Origin: Undaria pinnatifida
Lineage: Eukaryota; Sar; Phaeophyceae; Laminariales; Alariaceae
Direction: 5' to 3'
Length of the DNA stretch: 64,000 nt
NCBI GenBank assembly: GCA_012845835.1
Contig: JABAKD010000011.1
Coordinates: forward strand, 1,272,001 to 1,336,000
The notes under the pieces are model-generated. The model did no database searches. It had not been told where the DNA came from and saw only the letters and a list, made by a program, of their open reading frames with translations. A program made the position numbers and the translations under genes. Below, in pieces: positions 30,043-41,986 of the stretch (the stretch's first letter is position 1; each line of letters starts with the position of its first letter).

Positions 30043-30584
30043 GGAGGATCTCTCTGTCTCCGTATCAACCCCTGTAACACCAACTTCCACCAACGTCCGG
30101 TTAATCTCGCGATCCAGAGCGTACATAATGCTGGGCAGCACGGACCTGGCCGGGCTCCTCCACACAGAGCCGGCAATGAGAGGCGTCCTAGAAGGCCATC
30201 TAGACGATCTCCGACAAAACCTTACCGCTGCTCGATTCTCCAAGAACAGCTGTCGAGCCCCAGCCCAACAAGCGGTTCCCCAGGTCAAGTTGGCCGCGGC
30301 GGTGGCAGCATCCGTGGGTGGAGATTGGGGGGGGGGGGGAGGAGGAGGAGGTGGAGGAGGAGGAAGAGGAGGAGGAGTTGGAGGCGGTGGGCGGGGCGGA
30401 GTTTGGGATAAAAACAGTGTGCACCACCGCCACCACAACAGCAAGGACGCGCGTGTGCCGACGGTGCGAGCTGGTCGTGCCGCCGGGTGGCCGTACATTT
30501 GTGTGGCGGCGGAAGGCGTTGCGTCTGTTGAATTTTGATCCGAGGGCGACTCTTGGCGACGAGGAATTGCTGTCTGCCACGTAG
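30043..30584 (+). other. Possible exon(s), low confidence
   Basis: After an acceptor-like CTTGGCAG (30042), a frame reads EDLSVSVSTPVTPTSTNVRL and LGSTDLAGLLHTEPAMRGVL before running into a G-rich (GGA)n tract at 30328-30395. Downstream, a frame with GGRTFVWRRKALRLLNFDPR ends in a stop at 30584. The phases do not give a unique join to the gene at 28655-29696, and the minus strand is also open here. It may be a 3' continuation of that gene or chance GC-rich coding potential. Confidence 0.25.
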
Positions 30585-30699
30585 ATATGTACGAGTCGTA
30601 CGTAGCAGCAGCCTGCAGGACAAAGTATACACCAGGTGGAACGAAGAAAATCCCAAACTAACATGAAGGACAATTTTTTTACGCCAGGTGGAATGAAGA

Positions 30700-32480
30700 A
30701 TGTCCCCCTTGCAGGTTCAGTCGAGTATTCGTGACGATCGGTATCTGTTTTGAACACCAACTGCAGAGCCGGGTTGGCGGATATGTATAATCCAAGTGTT
30801 GCGCTGTGTTGTGGGTGTGGGGTATCGGCGTGTATTATAAGATAAGACCCTGAGTCCTGCCGAAGACGCCATGTATTATAAGATAGGACCCTGATATCAG
30901 ACACAGGCCACCCTGTTGCAGGTGTCTGTACTACTATTGAATAGACAGGTTCCACGTTGGACACTGACTTGTATTGGAGAAGCTCTTATATTAATCCCGC
31001 TAGCCATGGGTAGAACTGAGCGCCAAGCGTGCTGCAAATTCGTGGAGCAATTGCGTAATCCCCTTTTTCCTCCACACACATGCCTTCAGAGTCATGTGAA
31101 ATCCTTTTTATACCCCGTATCCACATCCTAGATCCTGTGTCTTGTTAGGCTCCTAGGGCAATACCATAATATGTGGGTGCTAGTAATAGGTGTTTTTGCT
31201 CTGTTTTATTAAGTAGTTTCTGCAGTGGTCCGTGGACAGAAAGTAAGCGACGTCTCCTTGGATGACATCGCGTAGCATACAGGCATGTTTGAACAAATCA
31301 GAAAGTATGTTGTTCAGAAATCTACCTGCAAGCACGAAATCGATTTCGACGCGGGGTCTCCGTCCACTGCTGTCCACCCCGTAGATACGAACACGTGTTG
31401 TACCAGACATTTTTCTTCATAGTAAAATATTGAACTTCCATTGAAGAGGCGTGTTGGGGTAGATATATTATATAATATATATATTGTCCTCAGCGCTGCG
31501 TTGTGATGTGGATTGTGTGTGTGGTTGCCGTAGTTGCTATTACGCTATTTCCTAGTCCATGGACAGAAAGCAAGCGATGCTACCTTGAATGACGTCGCGC
31601 TCGCGACGAGGAAGCTTAACCCAAGGAGATAAGCAATTTGTTTAAAAGACCGATCAGAACACTGCGGACACGGAATCCTTGTGCTCCGTCCACCACTTAG
31701 GTACAAACTTAAATGGTCGTCAGGGAACATTCTGGGTACATCCCTGGGCTTGGGATCTGCTATAATTATGTGTCCCTCGTACTCCACCCCGCAACTAGCA
31801 CCGACTGCATTTCCTGCTGCTCGCTCACATCGTTAGGTCCCCTTGCTGGTCCGCCGAGCGGAAGATCAGGCAACACGCGAGACTGTCACGGGAGACATCA
31901 CTCTCGTTTTCTTTTCGTCGGAACCTACGCGATCACGAAAGAGATTTGCCCGTTCGTCTTGCGCACAGGAGAACCCACACAGTCCCGGTCTACCGACGTC
32001 TTTGTCGACTCTACGAACCGTGGAAAATCATACCGAACGTACGATCATACCGACTGACGAATTGTTTCATTAAAACAGAAACACGGTACGAAAAGACTAG
32101 TCTACAACGTGGAACAATATACTGCTCTCATATGAGTGTGTCACGTGGATGCTGACCGAGCTCAGGTGCTAAAGCGGTGCCTACAGAACATCGCACACAA
32201 TGAACAGCGCTTGGAGTCAACCCAAAGCACGTTTTGTCGTAGAAACTGTTCGTAGTTGGATTGAACCTCCATTGGAAGAGTTATGTTGGGGAGATGTATA
32301 TATACAGTTATCGGTGCTGCGTTGTGTTGTGGGTGCAGGTTACAGTCGTCGGTGCCTGTCATTGGTTGTGATTGCTCCCTGTCTGCTTGGTGCTTTTGGG
32401 AGAATTTTAAACTGCCTAGATACAGAGTACCCCAGTTTATTGAAAATTAGAGTCGGCAGTGGCAAAAAGGGCTAAGAGCA
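30700..32480. repeat. Diverged direct repeats, no gene supported
   Basis: Blocks recur in the same order: GTCC(G/A)TGGACAGAAAG(T/C)AAGCGA at 31228 and 31555; TTGAAC(T/C)TCCATTG(G)AAGAG then GTTGGGG and GTGCTGCGTTGTG-like words at 31430-31510 and 32265-32335, with a related GTTGCGCTGTGTTGTGGGTG at 30796. Minus frames across them (for example GVDSSGRRPRVEIDFVLAGR at 31330-31390) look somewhat protein-like but match nothing I know. Confidence 0.4.
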
Positions 32481-33611
32481 GTAGTGATATTTTGATGATA
32501 CCTGGTACATGATAGCTCAACATTCTTGGGCGCTGAAATCTTGTGATCGACGAGACGTGGTAGCGGTATTTGCTAATGGCTTAATAGTTCGATTGAAAGC
32601 TTGGAAGTGCTCATCCCAGTAAGTAACCGGTCAGACGGACACATTTAGACCGGATGCGTTTCGATTTTCCGTACCAGACCCTGGGTAAATACCTACCTAG
32701 TGAGCTTGAAATCTCTTCACGCAATACCTGACCTTACTTCTACTAGTCACATGCACTGTCGTCTAAACGATTGGTGAGCTACGGAGGCAAATTGTGCTTA
32801 AACGTGGTCTAAGGCAGGGTAGGGGATGGCTCAACAAATGTGGAGTTAGACTTGAAAATAGCGTTGAAAAGGGGGGCATTTGGGGGGTTAATTTAACCAC
32901 GTGACTGACTCCAGTAACTAAAGACACTGGGCCTGAACTTCCATCACAGGAAGCCTACCTGGCACTGCGAAATCAAGACATACCTCGGACAGGAACAAAA
33001 AATAGAGTGAAAGTATCTTCGACCTAGACCGCATATTTTCCTCGGATACATACTTAACCAGAAAACATAACACTACTAGTAGTACAGGCCGAACAAAAAG
33101 TCGCGTACGAAACGAGCTTATCGTGCAACAAAACCTACTATAATACTATTAATACACACATCTAGCAAAAATCGCCCGGACTTGTCTTTTCCCTCGAGTA
33201 GTCTTTCCCTCGGGGCACAAGGTTTTCCGTCGGATAGTTTATCGTAAACCAAACATTGCTCCCGTACACCGGCAAAAAAAACGAGCGGAATTATCGTTTG
33301 CCTACCCTCGAGCGCATTTTCCCCGAGGTAAGCTTCTCGCCAAGCAAAAATTACCGATACCCAGTAAAAAGCAGGCCATCATACCGCTGCCATAGCGTAA
33401 CAATGCAAATCCGCGCAACATTGAGCATCAGACAATAGAACGTTACCGGTGTACTTTTGCGAACTATATATCTCGACACTCTTTCACTTGGCATTTGCTT
33501 TGCACGGCAATATCGTGACGCCCTCTTTTTGTTTGCTTTTTTGCATTATCGCAACTTTGAGCATAAATTAGAGAGTAACCAGTGTAGATCAACCCAAAAA
33601 AGAAAAATCCA

Positions 33612-34712
33612 GGGCTTTTCACGGGTTGGATCCCTTCTCGCGGGTCGGGTCGGGTCGAGTCAGGGTGAAAAGATCTAGTGCTTGCAGCCTGCCCGATGAG
33701 CCGTATAGTTTTGTAATATAGGGAGACATGATTCATGATTCAAGTATGTACGAGCGTTACAGGATATTTGGTATTGGGAAATGAGTGCTCTCTATTGGAT
33801 GATGGTGTGTCGTCAGAATGTCAGCCACCCCGCTGGAAACATGCCTTCTACGGTATGTTTAGTTCTGGGTTGATTCCGATGGGGTACGCTCTTTATATCA
33901 GTCTTGGTTTGGTCCAGTTTATGCCCCTGGTTTGTGGGCGGCTTCCGGCCGATCTCGACTCATCCCATGTCTTGATTGTGATAATATACTAGGATGTACG
34001 CAACAATAATACTAGTAGTGTCATGGCCCCTCAACACTAATGTGATGGGAAAACCCATGCTCAGGGTCGGCTTGCTCGCGTGGGCCACCTCATGCGGGGG
34101 CCTTGGCTGCGCGGTGGCAGCGGATAAAATAGAAGTCCCAGGTGTTGATGATTATGTAGAAGAATCCGTTATATTATTGTCGCGTACATACGAGTATATT
34201 ATCACAATCAAGACATGGGCGGATGAGTCAAGATCGGCCAGAAGCCGCCCACAAACCAGGGGCATAAACTGGACCAAACCTAGGCGTACCCCATCGGAAT
34301 CAACCCAGAACTAAACATACCGTAGAAGGCAAGTTTCCAGCGGGGTGGCTGACATTCTGACGACACACCATCATCCAATAGAAAGCACTCATTTCCCAAT
34401 GCCAAATATCCTATAACGCTCGTACATACGTGAATCATGAATCATGTCTCTCTATATTACAAAACTATACGGCTCATCGGGCAGGCTGCAAGCACTAGAT
34501 TGTTCAAGGGTGATCCGGCCCGACACGTGACGTTTGAAAATATCCTGACTCGACCCGACCGACCCGTGACAAGCTTCCTGATTCAACTCGACCCGACCCG
34601 ACTCGAATGGACCCATGAGAATTCGAACACCTCCTGATCCGACTCGATCCGCGAGTTTTTGAAATTCTACTCTGTCCCGACCCGCGGGCCGGGTCATGAT
34701 CCGTGAAAAGCC
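33612..34712. mobile_element. Foldback element with about 310-bp inverted arms and GGCTTTTC termini
   Basis: The arm 33677-33990 and the reverse complement of 34192-34497 match over almost their whole length (for example GCTTGCAGCCTGCCCGATGA against TCATCGGGCAGGCTGCAAGC). They differ by scattered bases and a deletion of about 13 bp in the right arm. The spacer is about 200 bp. Outside the arms lie GGGTCGGGTCGGGTCGAG-type blocks in inverted orientation, and the outer ends are GGCTTTTCACGGG and CCGTGAAAAGCC, flanked by AG on both sides. No transposase frame is visible. A small relative is at 42629-42893. Confidence 0.8.
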
Positions 34713-34814
34713 AGCGAGAAAATGACCTCAAATAAAGCAAAGACGACCACGACGACAGCATCGGCCACACGAGGCAAGTCAGGACTCCTGGGTAAAATAA
34801 TGCACACTTCAGAC

Positions 34815-35065
34815 AGATCACCGATCCCTACTTTGACGATCTAGAAATTTCAGGGAAGATCTGTATGATCTGTATGGTCTAGCTCATGTCACCCGGTGGG
34901 AGCCGTACGATCCGTATCATCTAGTACATGTTTCCTGCGTTGGATCTGTACTCTACAGATACAGATCCAGCGCAACATATCATAACGGCAGATACGGATG
35001 TACTGGTGTACAATATCTAGATGATGTAGATCATGATCTGTCGGAGGTGTCAAGTAACATATTCC
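34815..35065. repeat. GATCTGTATGATCTAG-rich repeat, shared with 36665-36880
   Basis: GGGAGCCGTACGA(T/C)C(C/T)G, CATGTTTCCTG(C/G)GT, GGATCTGTAC and TAGATGATCTAGCTCGTGATC / AGATGATGTAGATCATGATC occur in the same order at both places. Weaker relatives lie at 44716-44790 and 45510-45630, next to the M2 elements. Confidence 0.55.
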
Positions 35066-35111
35066 GAAGTACCAGTACAACGTCAAGAGCTATACGACAC
35101 GCGCGCGCAGC

Positions 35112-35395
35112 ATGACCACAACGGGGTACTCGGTTTAAGAGCCTGTCGGAACAGGCAAGTGTCACCGCTCTTATCTCCATACCGCTCTCATCTCAGATTG
35201 GTTTTGGTATAGGGTTCACAAGACGCGACAAAGCCAATCTGACCGCTCTTAACCCCCTTTGAGCCCCAAAACCACTCCCTACTAATTCCAAGTATTTTTT
35301 ACCAAAAAAACGGGTTCCTAGTTGCAATGGCGTTAATTTCCGTTTCTCTTGTTTTGGACGCTCTTAAACCGGGTACCCCGCTGTACTCGTATCTG
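35112..35395. mobile_element. TIR element, family M2 (GGTTTAAGAGCG ends)
   Basis: Left CAACGGGGTACTCGGTTTAA and right (reversed) TACAGCGGGGTACCCGGTTT are inverted repeats. Inside are CTGACCGCTCTTAA, CTACTAATTCCAAGTA and GTTGCAATGGCGTTAA words. The same layout occurs at 44798-45080. Confidence 0.7.
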
Positions 35396-35820
35396 CCCGG
35401 GTATGCCCAACATGACCAGGTCTGGCACCCGCCGGGCAGTCCAGAGTATATACCTGGTACCTCAACAAATATCGTACAGCTTTCCTATATAGATGGGCGA
35501 TAACACCGCACACGACACATGCCACCAATAGTACGGCAGGCATGCACCCGATTTTTCCAAGGCATTTCCGTTGAGACGCTCTGTATATTCTCACTCCAAA
35601 CCGAAATGTGAAACACTGCGAGCTTAACCTTTTTAGTTAAGACCCGGCAAAAAAATATTCCGTAATAATTCCAAAAAATAGTTTCCCCAAAAAACTGCTG
35701 TGGACGGACCCAGTTTCTAAAGGGTGAACTCGATGAAGCATCCTTCTTCGGCTAAAGTACACCGTGGGCCAGGGGCGACGATGAGGCGGTCCCTTGCCCC
35801 CTCGTAAATTACAACGTCAG

Positions 35821-36008
35821 TACAGTACTGGTCCCTCTATAGTGCCGGTTGAGTAGTGCAGGTAGCCCGCTATAGTACCTGTGAATCGCTTGGCACAGAT
35901 GGGAACCACCAATAGTGGCAGTAATCGAAGTAGTGCCAGTTGCCGCTATAGTGCCGGTTTTTCCCTCTATAGTGCACATACCGGTGCTATAGAAGGATCA
36001 CCGCTGTA
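35821..36008. mobile_element. TIR element, family M1, compact copy
   Basis: The ends are TACAGTACTGGTCCCTCTAT and (reversed) TACAGCGGTGATCCTTCTAT, both followed by ATAGTGCCGGT-like sequence. The outermost TACAG/CTGTA are perfect. The inside is a string of ATAGTGCC units. Confidence 0.75.
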
Positions 36009-37745
36009 TCAGAGATATGACGGGGAAGGAGACTTTGCAATTTAGTCTTCCTCGATCCCTACTCTAAAACGCCGCTAAATAGTGCTCAAACCCAACATCA
36101 CCACACCCCTCATAGGTGTCAAGAAGTAAGTACTCTACGAAACCCCAACAAGGGGAATTCCAAGATCATATATATGGCGTGGGCCCGGAGTGGAAAAAAC
36201 AAAGAATACAAAACGCAAAACAAAAAGATCAGAGCAACGTAGCAGCAACTCGACGATTGGTACAATGTCAGACCTATGGAAACGCAAGACCGAATCTATG
36301 GAATAGGCTGGGAGTGGAAAAACAAATAACACACACATAACTAACAAGAGCCCGTTATATTAGCTGTACTGTACAAAATGGGTCCTACGTGCGAATAATA
36401 CACACAACATAACTAACAAGAGTCCGTTACAGGTATAATAGTTGTACCGTACAAAATAGGTCCTACGTGTGAGGACCTACTTAGTGTGTACCACCGTCGT
36501 AACAAGACAACGAAAACAACGGCGGGAAATCCACAGTCCGTAGACGTGAACAACGAACACCGGAGACTGTAGAAATCAGCTCTCCACCACAACCAGCCGG
36601 CATAGCTCAAAAGGTTGCGTCCACACGTTGGAGAGATGGAATCCATACCGATACAATACAAAGATTATACATCTTTCCGGACAGATAGGTCCCTGACCTG
36701 CATGACCTAGATATGTTGCCTGACGGGAGCCGTACGACCTGCGTCGTTTATCATAGCACGCGTTTCCTGGGTAGGATCTGTACGATGCATAAATCCCGCA
36801 CAACATCTCACACCGGCAGATCGATGCAGCATATAGATGATCTAGCTCGTGATCTGTTCGACGAGTAGCACGCAACACACCTCCCGCCTAGGCAAAAAAT
36901 CTCCGCCCCAAGGACACGAGAAGAAAACCATTCAAGACCAGGCACATAGAACATACGCAGATACACACACCGTCCTCTGCTGGGAAAACCTCCCAAAAAC
37001 AATCTCTCACGACGGTCCCCGGAAAGATACACAAATGTTCCACGTGAACCGTGAAACGATTAGTATGGCAAAAACCTCCACGAGCGAAAACCCTCAAGAC
37101 ACGCCCCGCAAATATAACACAAAACGTGTCTGCCGCGAGCCACTGTGGGCCGTGAAACCCAAAGCATGGCACAGGACGTGCGAACGTTCTCAAGAACCTT
37201 CCCCCCCCAAAAAAAAAAAACACAAAGTGTGCCGTGAACAGTTGTGGGCCGACCAATCGAAAGTTATGTCACAGGCCCCCAACCTGCGAAAGTTCTCGAG
37301 AATTTTCTCGGCAAAATACACCAAAGAACGCCACGAGCCGTTATGGGCCGGGCGATCGAAAATTATGGCACAAGCCCCACCGTGCGACAAAGTCCACGCC
37401 AGTACGGAAAAAAGTGTGCCCTCCAAGTGATCACGCGCGCCCAACAACATATCATTCCGAGCGGAAACGTACGTGCCGGTCGATATATTCATATTAGTAC
37501 CACAATGATCCCTGCATTTCCGTCCAGAGATGTATTATACATACACAATATATATACATATAAAGAGGCCACCTCGCGCCAACGACGTATTATATGCCCG
37601 CCAGCACACGCGACAACCGCGGTAGCATTGGCAACCCATCGGCGTAAACCCTTTCACCACTAAAAAAAGTAATCCCACACTAATTCCAAGTAGTTTGCCT
37701 CTACATGGGTGCAGTTTTAAAGGGGATAAGAGCCTCGGAAACAGG
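36009..37745. other. Intergenic stretch with short repeats
   Basis: CATAACTAACAAGAG(C/T)CCGTTA ... ATAGGTCCTACGTG is duplicated at 36337-36395 and 36408-36475. A repeat of the GATC-rich family lies at 36665-36880. An M2-like end (TAATTCCAAGTAGTTTGC) lies at about 37681-37745, against the 3' end of the EXPERA gene. No exon is supported. Confidence 0.5.
37125..37410 (+). repeat. Three tandem units of about 96 bp
   Basis: CCGCGAGCCACTGTGGGCCG, CCGTGAACAGTTGTGGGCCG and CCACGAGCCGTTATGGGCCG start units at about 37130, 37231 and 37331. Each continues with CGAAA(G/A)TTATG or the like, GGCACA(A/G), TGCGA(A/C) and, in the first two, TTCTC.AGAA. A weaker fourth unit may lie at about 37020. The + frame stays open across them, but I take this as repeat-driven. 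Confidence 0.65.
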
Positions 37746-40700
37746 TCATCTGCGCAATCGAAGGCGCGTCGGTTTGTCCTCCTTGCTCCAGGCGCCGAGA
37801 TCTGCCTGTCGCTCGAGCGCGGGGTAGCATGTCACACGCTCCTCCTCCTCCTGTTCTTTCCTAAGATCGCGGGAGTCAAGGCCGCCGCCGCCGCCGCTGT
37901 CACGAATGCCACCGGTGCCAATGATGTCACCGGTGCCAGTAATGCCACCGGTCCCACTAACGCCACCGCTGCCACTAACGTCACCGCTGCCACTCATGCC
38001 ACTGCCAATGACGCCTTTGCCATTGACAACGCCACTGCCAGTATTACTGCCATGGCTGCTACTTCCCCTGCTGCCACTGCCACCACCACCGCTGCTGCCA
38101 CTGGTGCTACCATTGCCACCACCATTGCCATCATTAGTGCTGCTGCCACTACTCCCCTTGAGAGAAAGCCGGTCGTGTTCGAGCAGCAACGCCCTGTACT
38201 GCACCTCCGCCGCGTGCACCCTCTTCGTCATGCGCCGAATATTATACATCAGCACAGCCAAGGCGCCGGCCACTTGCAATAGCGCTAGGATAACGCTCGC
38301 AGCGATAAAAAACGCCTTACTACCCGAATCCGAGTCCGAGTCCGATCCCGTTTCCGATACCGAATCAGACTTCGAATTTTCCGCCGATGTAACATAGCGT
38401 AGCAGCTGTGTGTGGAGCGAGGCCGCGCAAACCAAAATTCCCACGGAAAACCGGAACCCTTTTCGGCAGTACACCGACCACGCATAGAGGAGCGCTCCAG
38501 GGCCGATCACGGCGGCGACAATGATAGCAGTCGCGACAACGAACGTGTCCCCCTCCACGTACCGCCGATCCCCGCGCCCCATCGCGCGCCAAAACGCGAC
38601 GAGCCAGACAGCCTGCTCCCTGTCCCTCGCCAGCCACGCACTGAACACCGCAAAGCTCCCATCGAAAAACGTCGACGTTGCTGCTAATGCTAGCGCCCAG
38701 GTTGCCGCTAGCGTCTCCCCCCTTGAGAGCCTCGGCCGGCCTTTCCAGCCAGCACCACAGCTACCCCCCGGTAAGCGCAAGAGGGTTCTTCGCGCGGCCC
38801 ACGAAGCCACCGCGGCGGCCACAATAAGCGCAAAGGTAGCCGCGCTTAGGACCCCGCCAACAATTAGCGTGGTCCTAACTTTGGCCTGGGTGATGTACAA
38901 GTCGTCGCCGGGGTTAAGGGTGTCCCATGCCTCCTCTACGTGTCTGTTGCTGGGCCCTACCCGCGCAAGCTGGACTATGGTGAGGGAAAAGTAAAGGACT
39001 CCGGCGGGCAAGAGGGCTCCGAAATGAATGCGGAAAGCGTCGGGTCGGATGCTCGACGCCGCCCACGCGCCCACGGCCCCGGCGATGAGGAGAAGGTACC
39101 CGCCAGCTACCATGAGGTAGGTGCTTGAGACGTTTGCGCCTAGGCCGAGAGCGAGGGTGAATGACAAGGCGTAACCGCCGTACCTGTATAGAGTTCAATT
39201 GGCACACGACGCATGAGCGGAAGTGTGGTCAGCTTAACTTTTTCAAACTGCATCCCCCCTACTTGGAATGTGTGCGGGACAATTTTCGCGGTACTGTGGG
39301 GGTCTCCCGATAGTGCCGGTTGAATAGTGCCACTGCTCTCTATAGTGCCGGTGAAGTCCCTGGGCACGACTGAAACTCTCGATAGTAACCCTACTCCCAA
39401 TAGTGCGGGTACCTTGAATAGTGCCGGTATATCGGGCTGGCACATACCAGCCTTATTGGAAGCCCTCTACTTTAGCACAAAAGGGATGAGCTTAAATTGC
39501 ACCAATCTGCCAGAGGATAAAACTAGTTGCTTTGAAATAATGTCGAGAGGGGTGGGGTGGGATGCGTGCGGCCACGAATGGGGGGGGGGGGGGGGAGAAG
39601 TAAAAAAGGGGGCGTTGCAGGCAAGCAAAGGGGGCAGGGCGGTTGGGGGGGCGAAAGGGAGGGCTGCATAGATCAGATCTTGGTCTAGCTTCAACAAAGT
39701 TGTTGAAATTTAGCTGACTACATACAGTTAAAACATTAGCCCTAACCCTAACCTCGACCGACTGGGGAAATTTACTGGAAGGCACATGTCACTGTGAATG
39801 TTTTTTTGTTTGAAAGCATAAAATCCGCTATAGATATACAAAAACGCAAAGTATAGTTCCGCAAAAACAGAAAAATATGGCTTATATGCTAACCAAGGTT
39901 GATAAACGCCTACTTCGAAGGCTTCGCGTGTCCTCACCCGGTGCTAACGCACGCGAACGCCGTGCAGAGGGCGTTCGTCTCCTGGGACGACCGGCGGAGC
40001 TGAAAGAACCGTCTCTCGTCGTTCGGCCTCGCCGTCTCCTTTTCAATGTCCCTGATCTTTCCTGAAAGAACAGACGCTAGCAAACAAGGGCCGATCACCG
40101 AAAACAGAGCCAGCGCAACGCCAAGTGCCCCGAGCGTGACCAGGCTTTCGCGAGCTCCGTCGACGAACTCGTCCTTCGTGCCGGATATGTTACGCTGTCC
40201 AGCAAGAGCGCAGGCATAACGGGTCATGATAGGGACGGGGGAGGGGGCGGGGGAGAGGGAGGGCGGGGGGGGGGGGGGAAGTTGAATTGGAAAAACGGCG
40301 TTCAGGGGACGAGGGGGGGGGGGCGTGGGGGGGATTATAAAAGCGGCGTTCAGGTGATGAAGAAAATGATTTTTTATAACGCCATTCGGGGAATGAGAGG
40401 GCGAGAAGGGGTGCCTGGTTTTCCGGCATAGAGCCCACCACGCGCGGACCTCCGCAAAAATCATCACCTCCTTGTCCATAGCATCCCGGCTTAGGCCGGA
40501 CATGGTATAACTTACTCTTAGAAACTTCTTGCTATATTAGTTGTAAGTACTATTATACTGATGAGCTGGTTCCGGCCTAGAGACCACCACGCGCGGACCC
40601 CCGAAAAAATTACCTTTTCACCCATGGCCTCCCAAGTTAGATCAGACATAGTAGCGGAGCCGCTCGCGAGGGCGAGGCACCACACTCCGCTCAGTAGCAT

Positions 40701-41986
40701 CCCTGCCGCCACGGCTCCCTCCAGCGCCGCGAAGCTTAGCAGGGAGAAACGATTCCGCAGCCGCGCCCCCGCAGTGCCCAACAGCGCTAGCAGCAGCAGC
40801 AGAGAGCCCAGACAGACCGCGGTTATGGCACCTCCCTGCCAGCCGAGGACCGCGCCAAGCCACTCCGTGGATAAGCTGAAAGTGCCGGCGATCACGAAAG
40901 CTATCGCGAGGAGCGCCGACACTGCGTTCGCGACGCACAGCCAGCGCGCCAGCTAAGGGGACGACCCAGGGGTGGAGGAGCGGGGAGGGGGGAGCCATGG
41001 AGATGTTAGGGGAGGGAAGGGCAGGACCCAGAGGTGGTTGGGTGTGGTGGGGGGGGAGGTGGAGCAGACGATAGGAGGGGGGGGGAGGGGATAGAGAGAT
41101 CATTAGTCGAGCAGACATTGGTCCAAGCATATGGACGGACCACCAAAACAATACCAGCACCAACAGCGACAACTACAACGACATAACAACTCCAGCAACA
41201 ACAGCCACAACAACAAACCGATGATCAAAACATAAACAAAAGCAGCACAAGCACCAGCACCAACACCAACACCAACAGCAGCAGCAGCAACAGCAACATC
41301 AACACCACCGCCACCACCACCACCACCACCAACAAAACAGCAGCAGCAGCACCAACAACAACAGCAGTAGCAGCACCAACAACAAAGCACCGACATCTTG
41401 GGCGACAAAGATGCTTGGATATCGCTTTGGGAAAAAAAATGCAGTTATACAAAGGGTTCAATTTAAGGAGTTCGCGTGGTCTAACCTGATCGACGCTCCT
41501 TTGCTCCAGCAACCTCAAGACCGGTCTGCAGCAGCACCCGAAGACCGATCCGCAACACCATCCCAACGCCGTCGACAGCGCCAACCTCTTCCCCCCCCCC
41601 CCGCCCCCCCCCTCCTCCACCGCCGCTGGCTCCCCCGGCAACTCCCTCGCACTCTTCCCGCCCGCCGCCCGCCCGGCCAACGCGCCTCCCCAGCTCTTCC
41701 GCCAGCGTACGTTGCTGCCGCTGCTGCTACAACCGTTACCGTTGCCGCTGCCGACACCGTTGCCACCAAGGCAGAAGCCTGATTGCCCGCCAGTCTCGAC
41801 ATCATCGCCGCCACCACCACCGCCCCTCCCGCTGTCTTTCCAGCTAGTGTCGGTGCCGATGCCGATGCAACTTCGACTTGCGCTTCGGCCTCGACGGTGC
41901 AAGAGCGTTTCGCGTGACGGGTGAGCAGCATCCGCGTCTCCCGCTGATTGGTCGAGCTCCGCCAGGGCGTCGAAATACTGCAACAT
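37746..41986 (-). CDS. Predicted 12-TM protein with C-terminal EXPERA (EBP/sterol-isomerase-like) module, 4 exons
   Basis: In minus order the exons are 41986-41486, 40952-40614, 40194-39938 and 39183-37746, with phases 0, 0 and 2, all GT-AG, giving 844 aa. Exon 1 is a Gly/Ser-rich cytosolic head ending in a Cys cluster (CCGSVFGCCC) suited to palmitoylation. Exons 2-3 give four tetraspanin-like TMs (LARWLCVANAVSALLAIAF to GALGVALALFSVIGPCLLAS) without a CCG loop. Exon 4 opens with four more TMs. From about residue 521 comes an EXPERA module: FFDGSFAVFSAWL, FWRAMGRGDRRYVEGDTF, GPGALLYAW, FRFSVGILVCAASLHTQLL and a last TM. A short helix and a Gly/Ser/Thr repeat tail end it. EBP sterol isomerases use a His and two Glu in this fold; here those positions read as Ser, Asp and Ala, so isomerase activity is doubtful. 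A first exon above 41986 is possible, because the ATG overlaps an acceptor-like TTGCAG. Confidence 0.72.
37868..38170 (-). repeat. Coding Gly/Ser/Thr repeat at the C-terminus of the EXPERA protein
   Basis: On + the DNA is a run of GCCACCGGTGCCAGTAATG-like 9 to 18-base units. In the frame of the gene they give repeated SGS, GTGG and GSGGVSG motifs. The tail is low complexity and probably disordered. Confidence 0.8.
39292..39474. mobile_element. TIR element, family M1, in intron 3 of the EXPERA gene
   Basis: Left TACTGTGGGGGTCTCCCGAT and right (reversed) TAGAGGGCTTCCAATAAGGC are diverged inverted ends around GAATAGTGCC units. The intron is 39184-39937. Confidence 0.6.
40395..40510 (-). repeat. 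Decayed copy of the exon 2 3' end, donor and intron start
   Basis: The real junction in minus sense (about 40655-40560) reads ATGTC...CTAA...ATG(G)..AAAGGTAATTTTTTC...GGTCCGCGCGTGGTGG. At about 40503-40410 the same order recurs: ATGTCCGGCCTAAG, GCTATGGACAAGGAGGTGAT, then GGTCCGCGCGTGGTGGGCTC. Translated, MSDLTWEAMGEK is answered by MSGLSRDAMDKE. The copy lies in intron 2 and keeps a GT at the old donor position. Confidence 0.8.
41120..41400. repeat. (CAG)n/(CAC)n triplet array in intron 1 of the EXPERA gene
   Basis: Interrupted AAC, CAG, CAC triplets fill 41140-41395 between exons 1 and 2. Val/Ala/Cys-rich frames through it are artefacts. Confidence 0.85.

Noticed and set aside
37695-38397. 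Plus-strand frames of 160-195 codons rich in Ala/Thr and Pro/Leu.
   Set aside because: They are shadows of the C-terminal coding exon of the EXPERA gene on minus, which has TM helices and consistent splice phases.
39741-39756. CCCTAACCCTAACC, telomere-like repeat; a similar short run near 10825.
   Set aside because: Only two units with no array, so chance or a tiny interstitial remnant; no evidence for a chromosome end.
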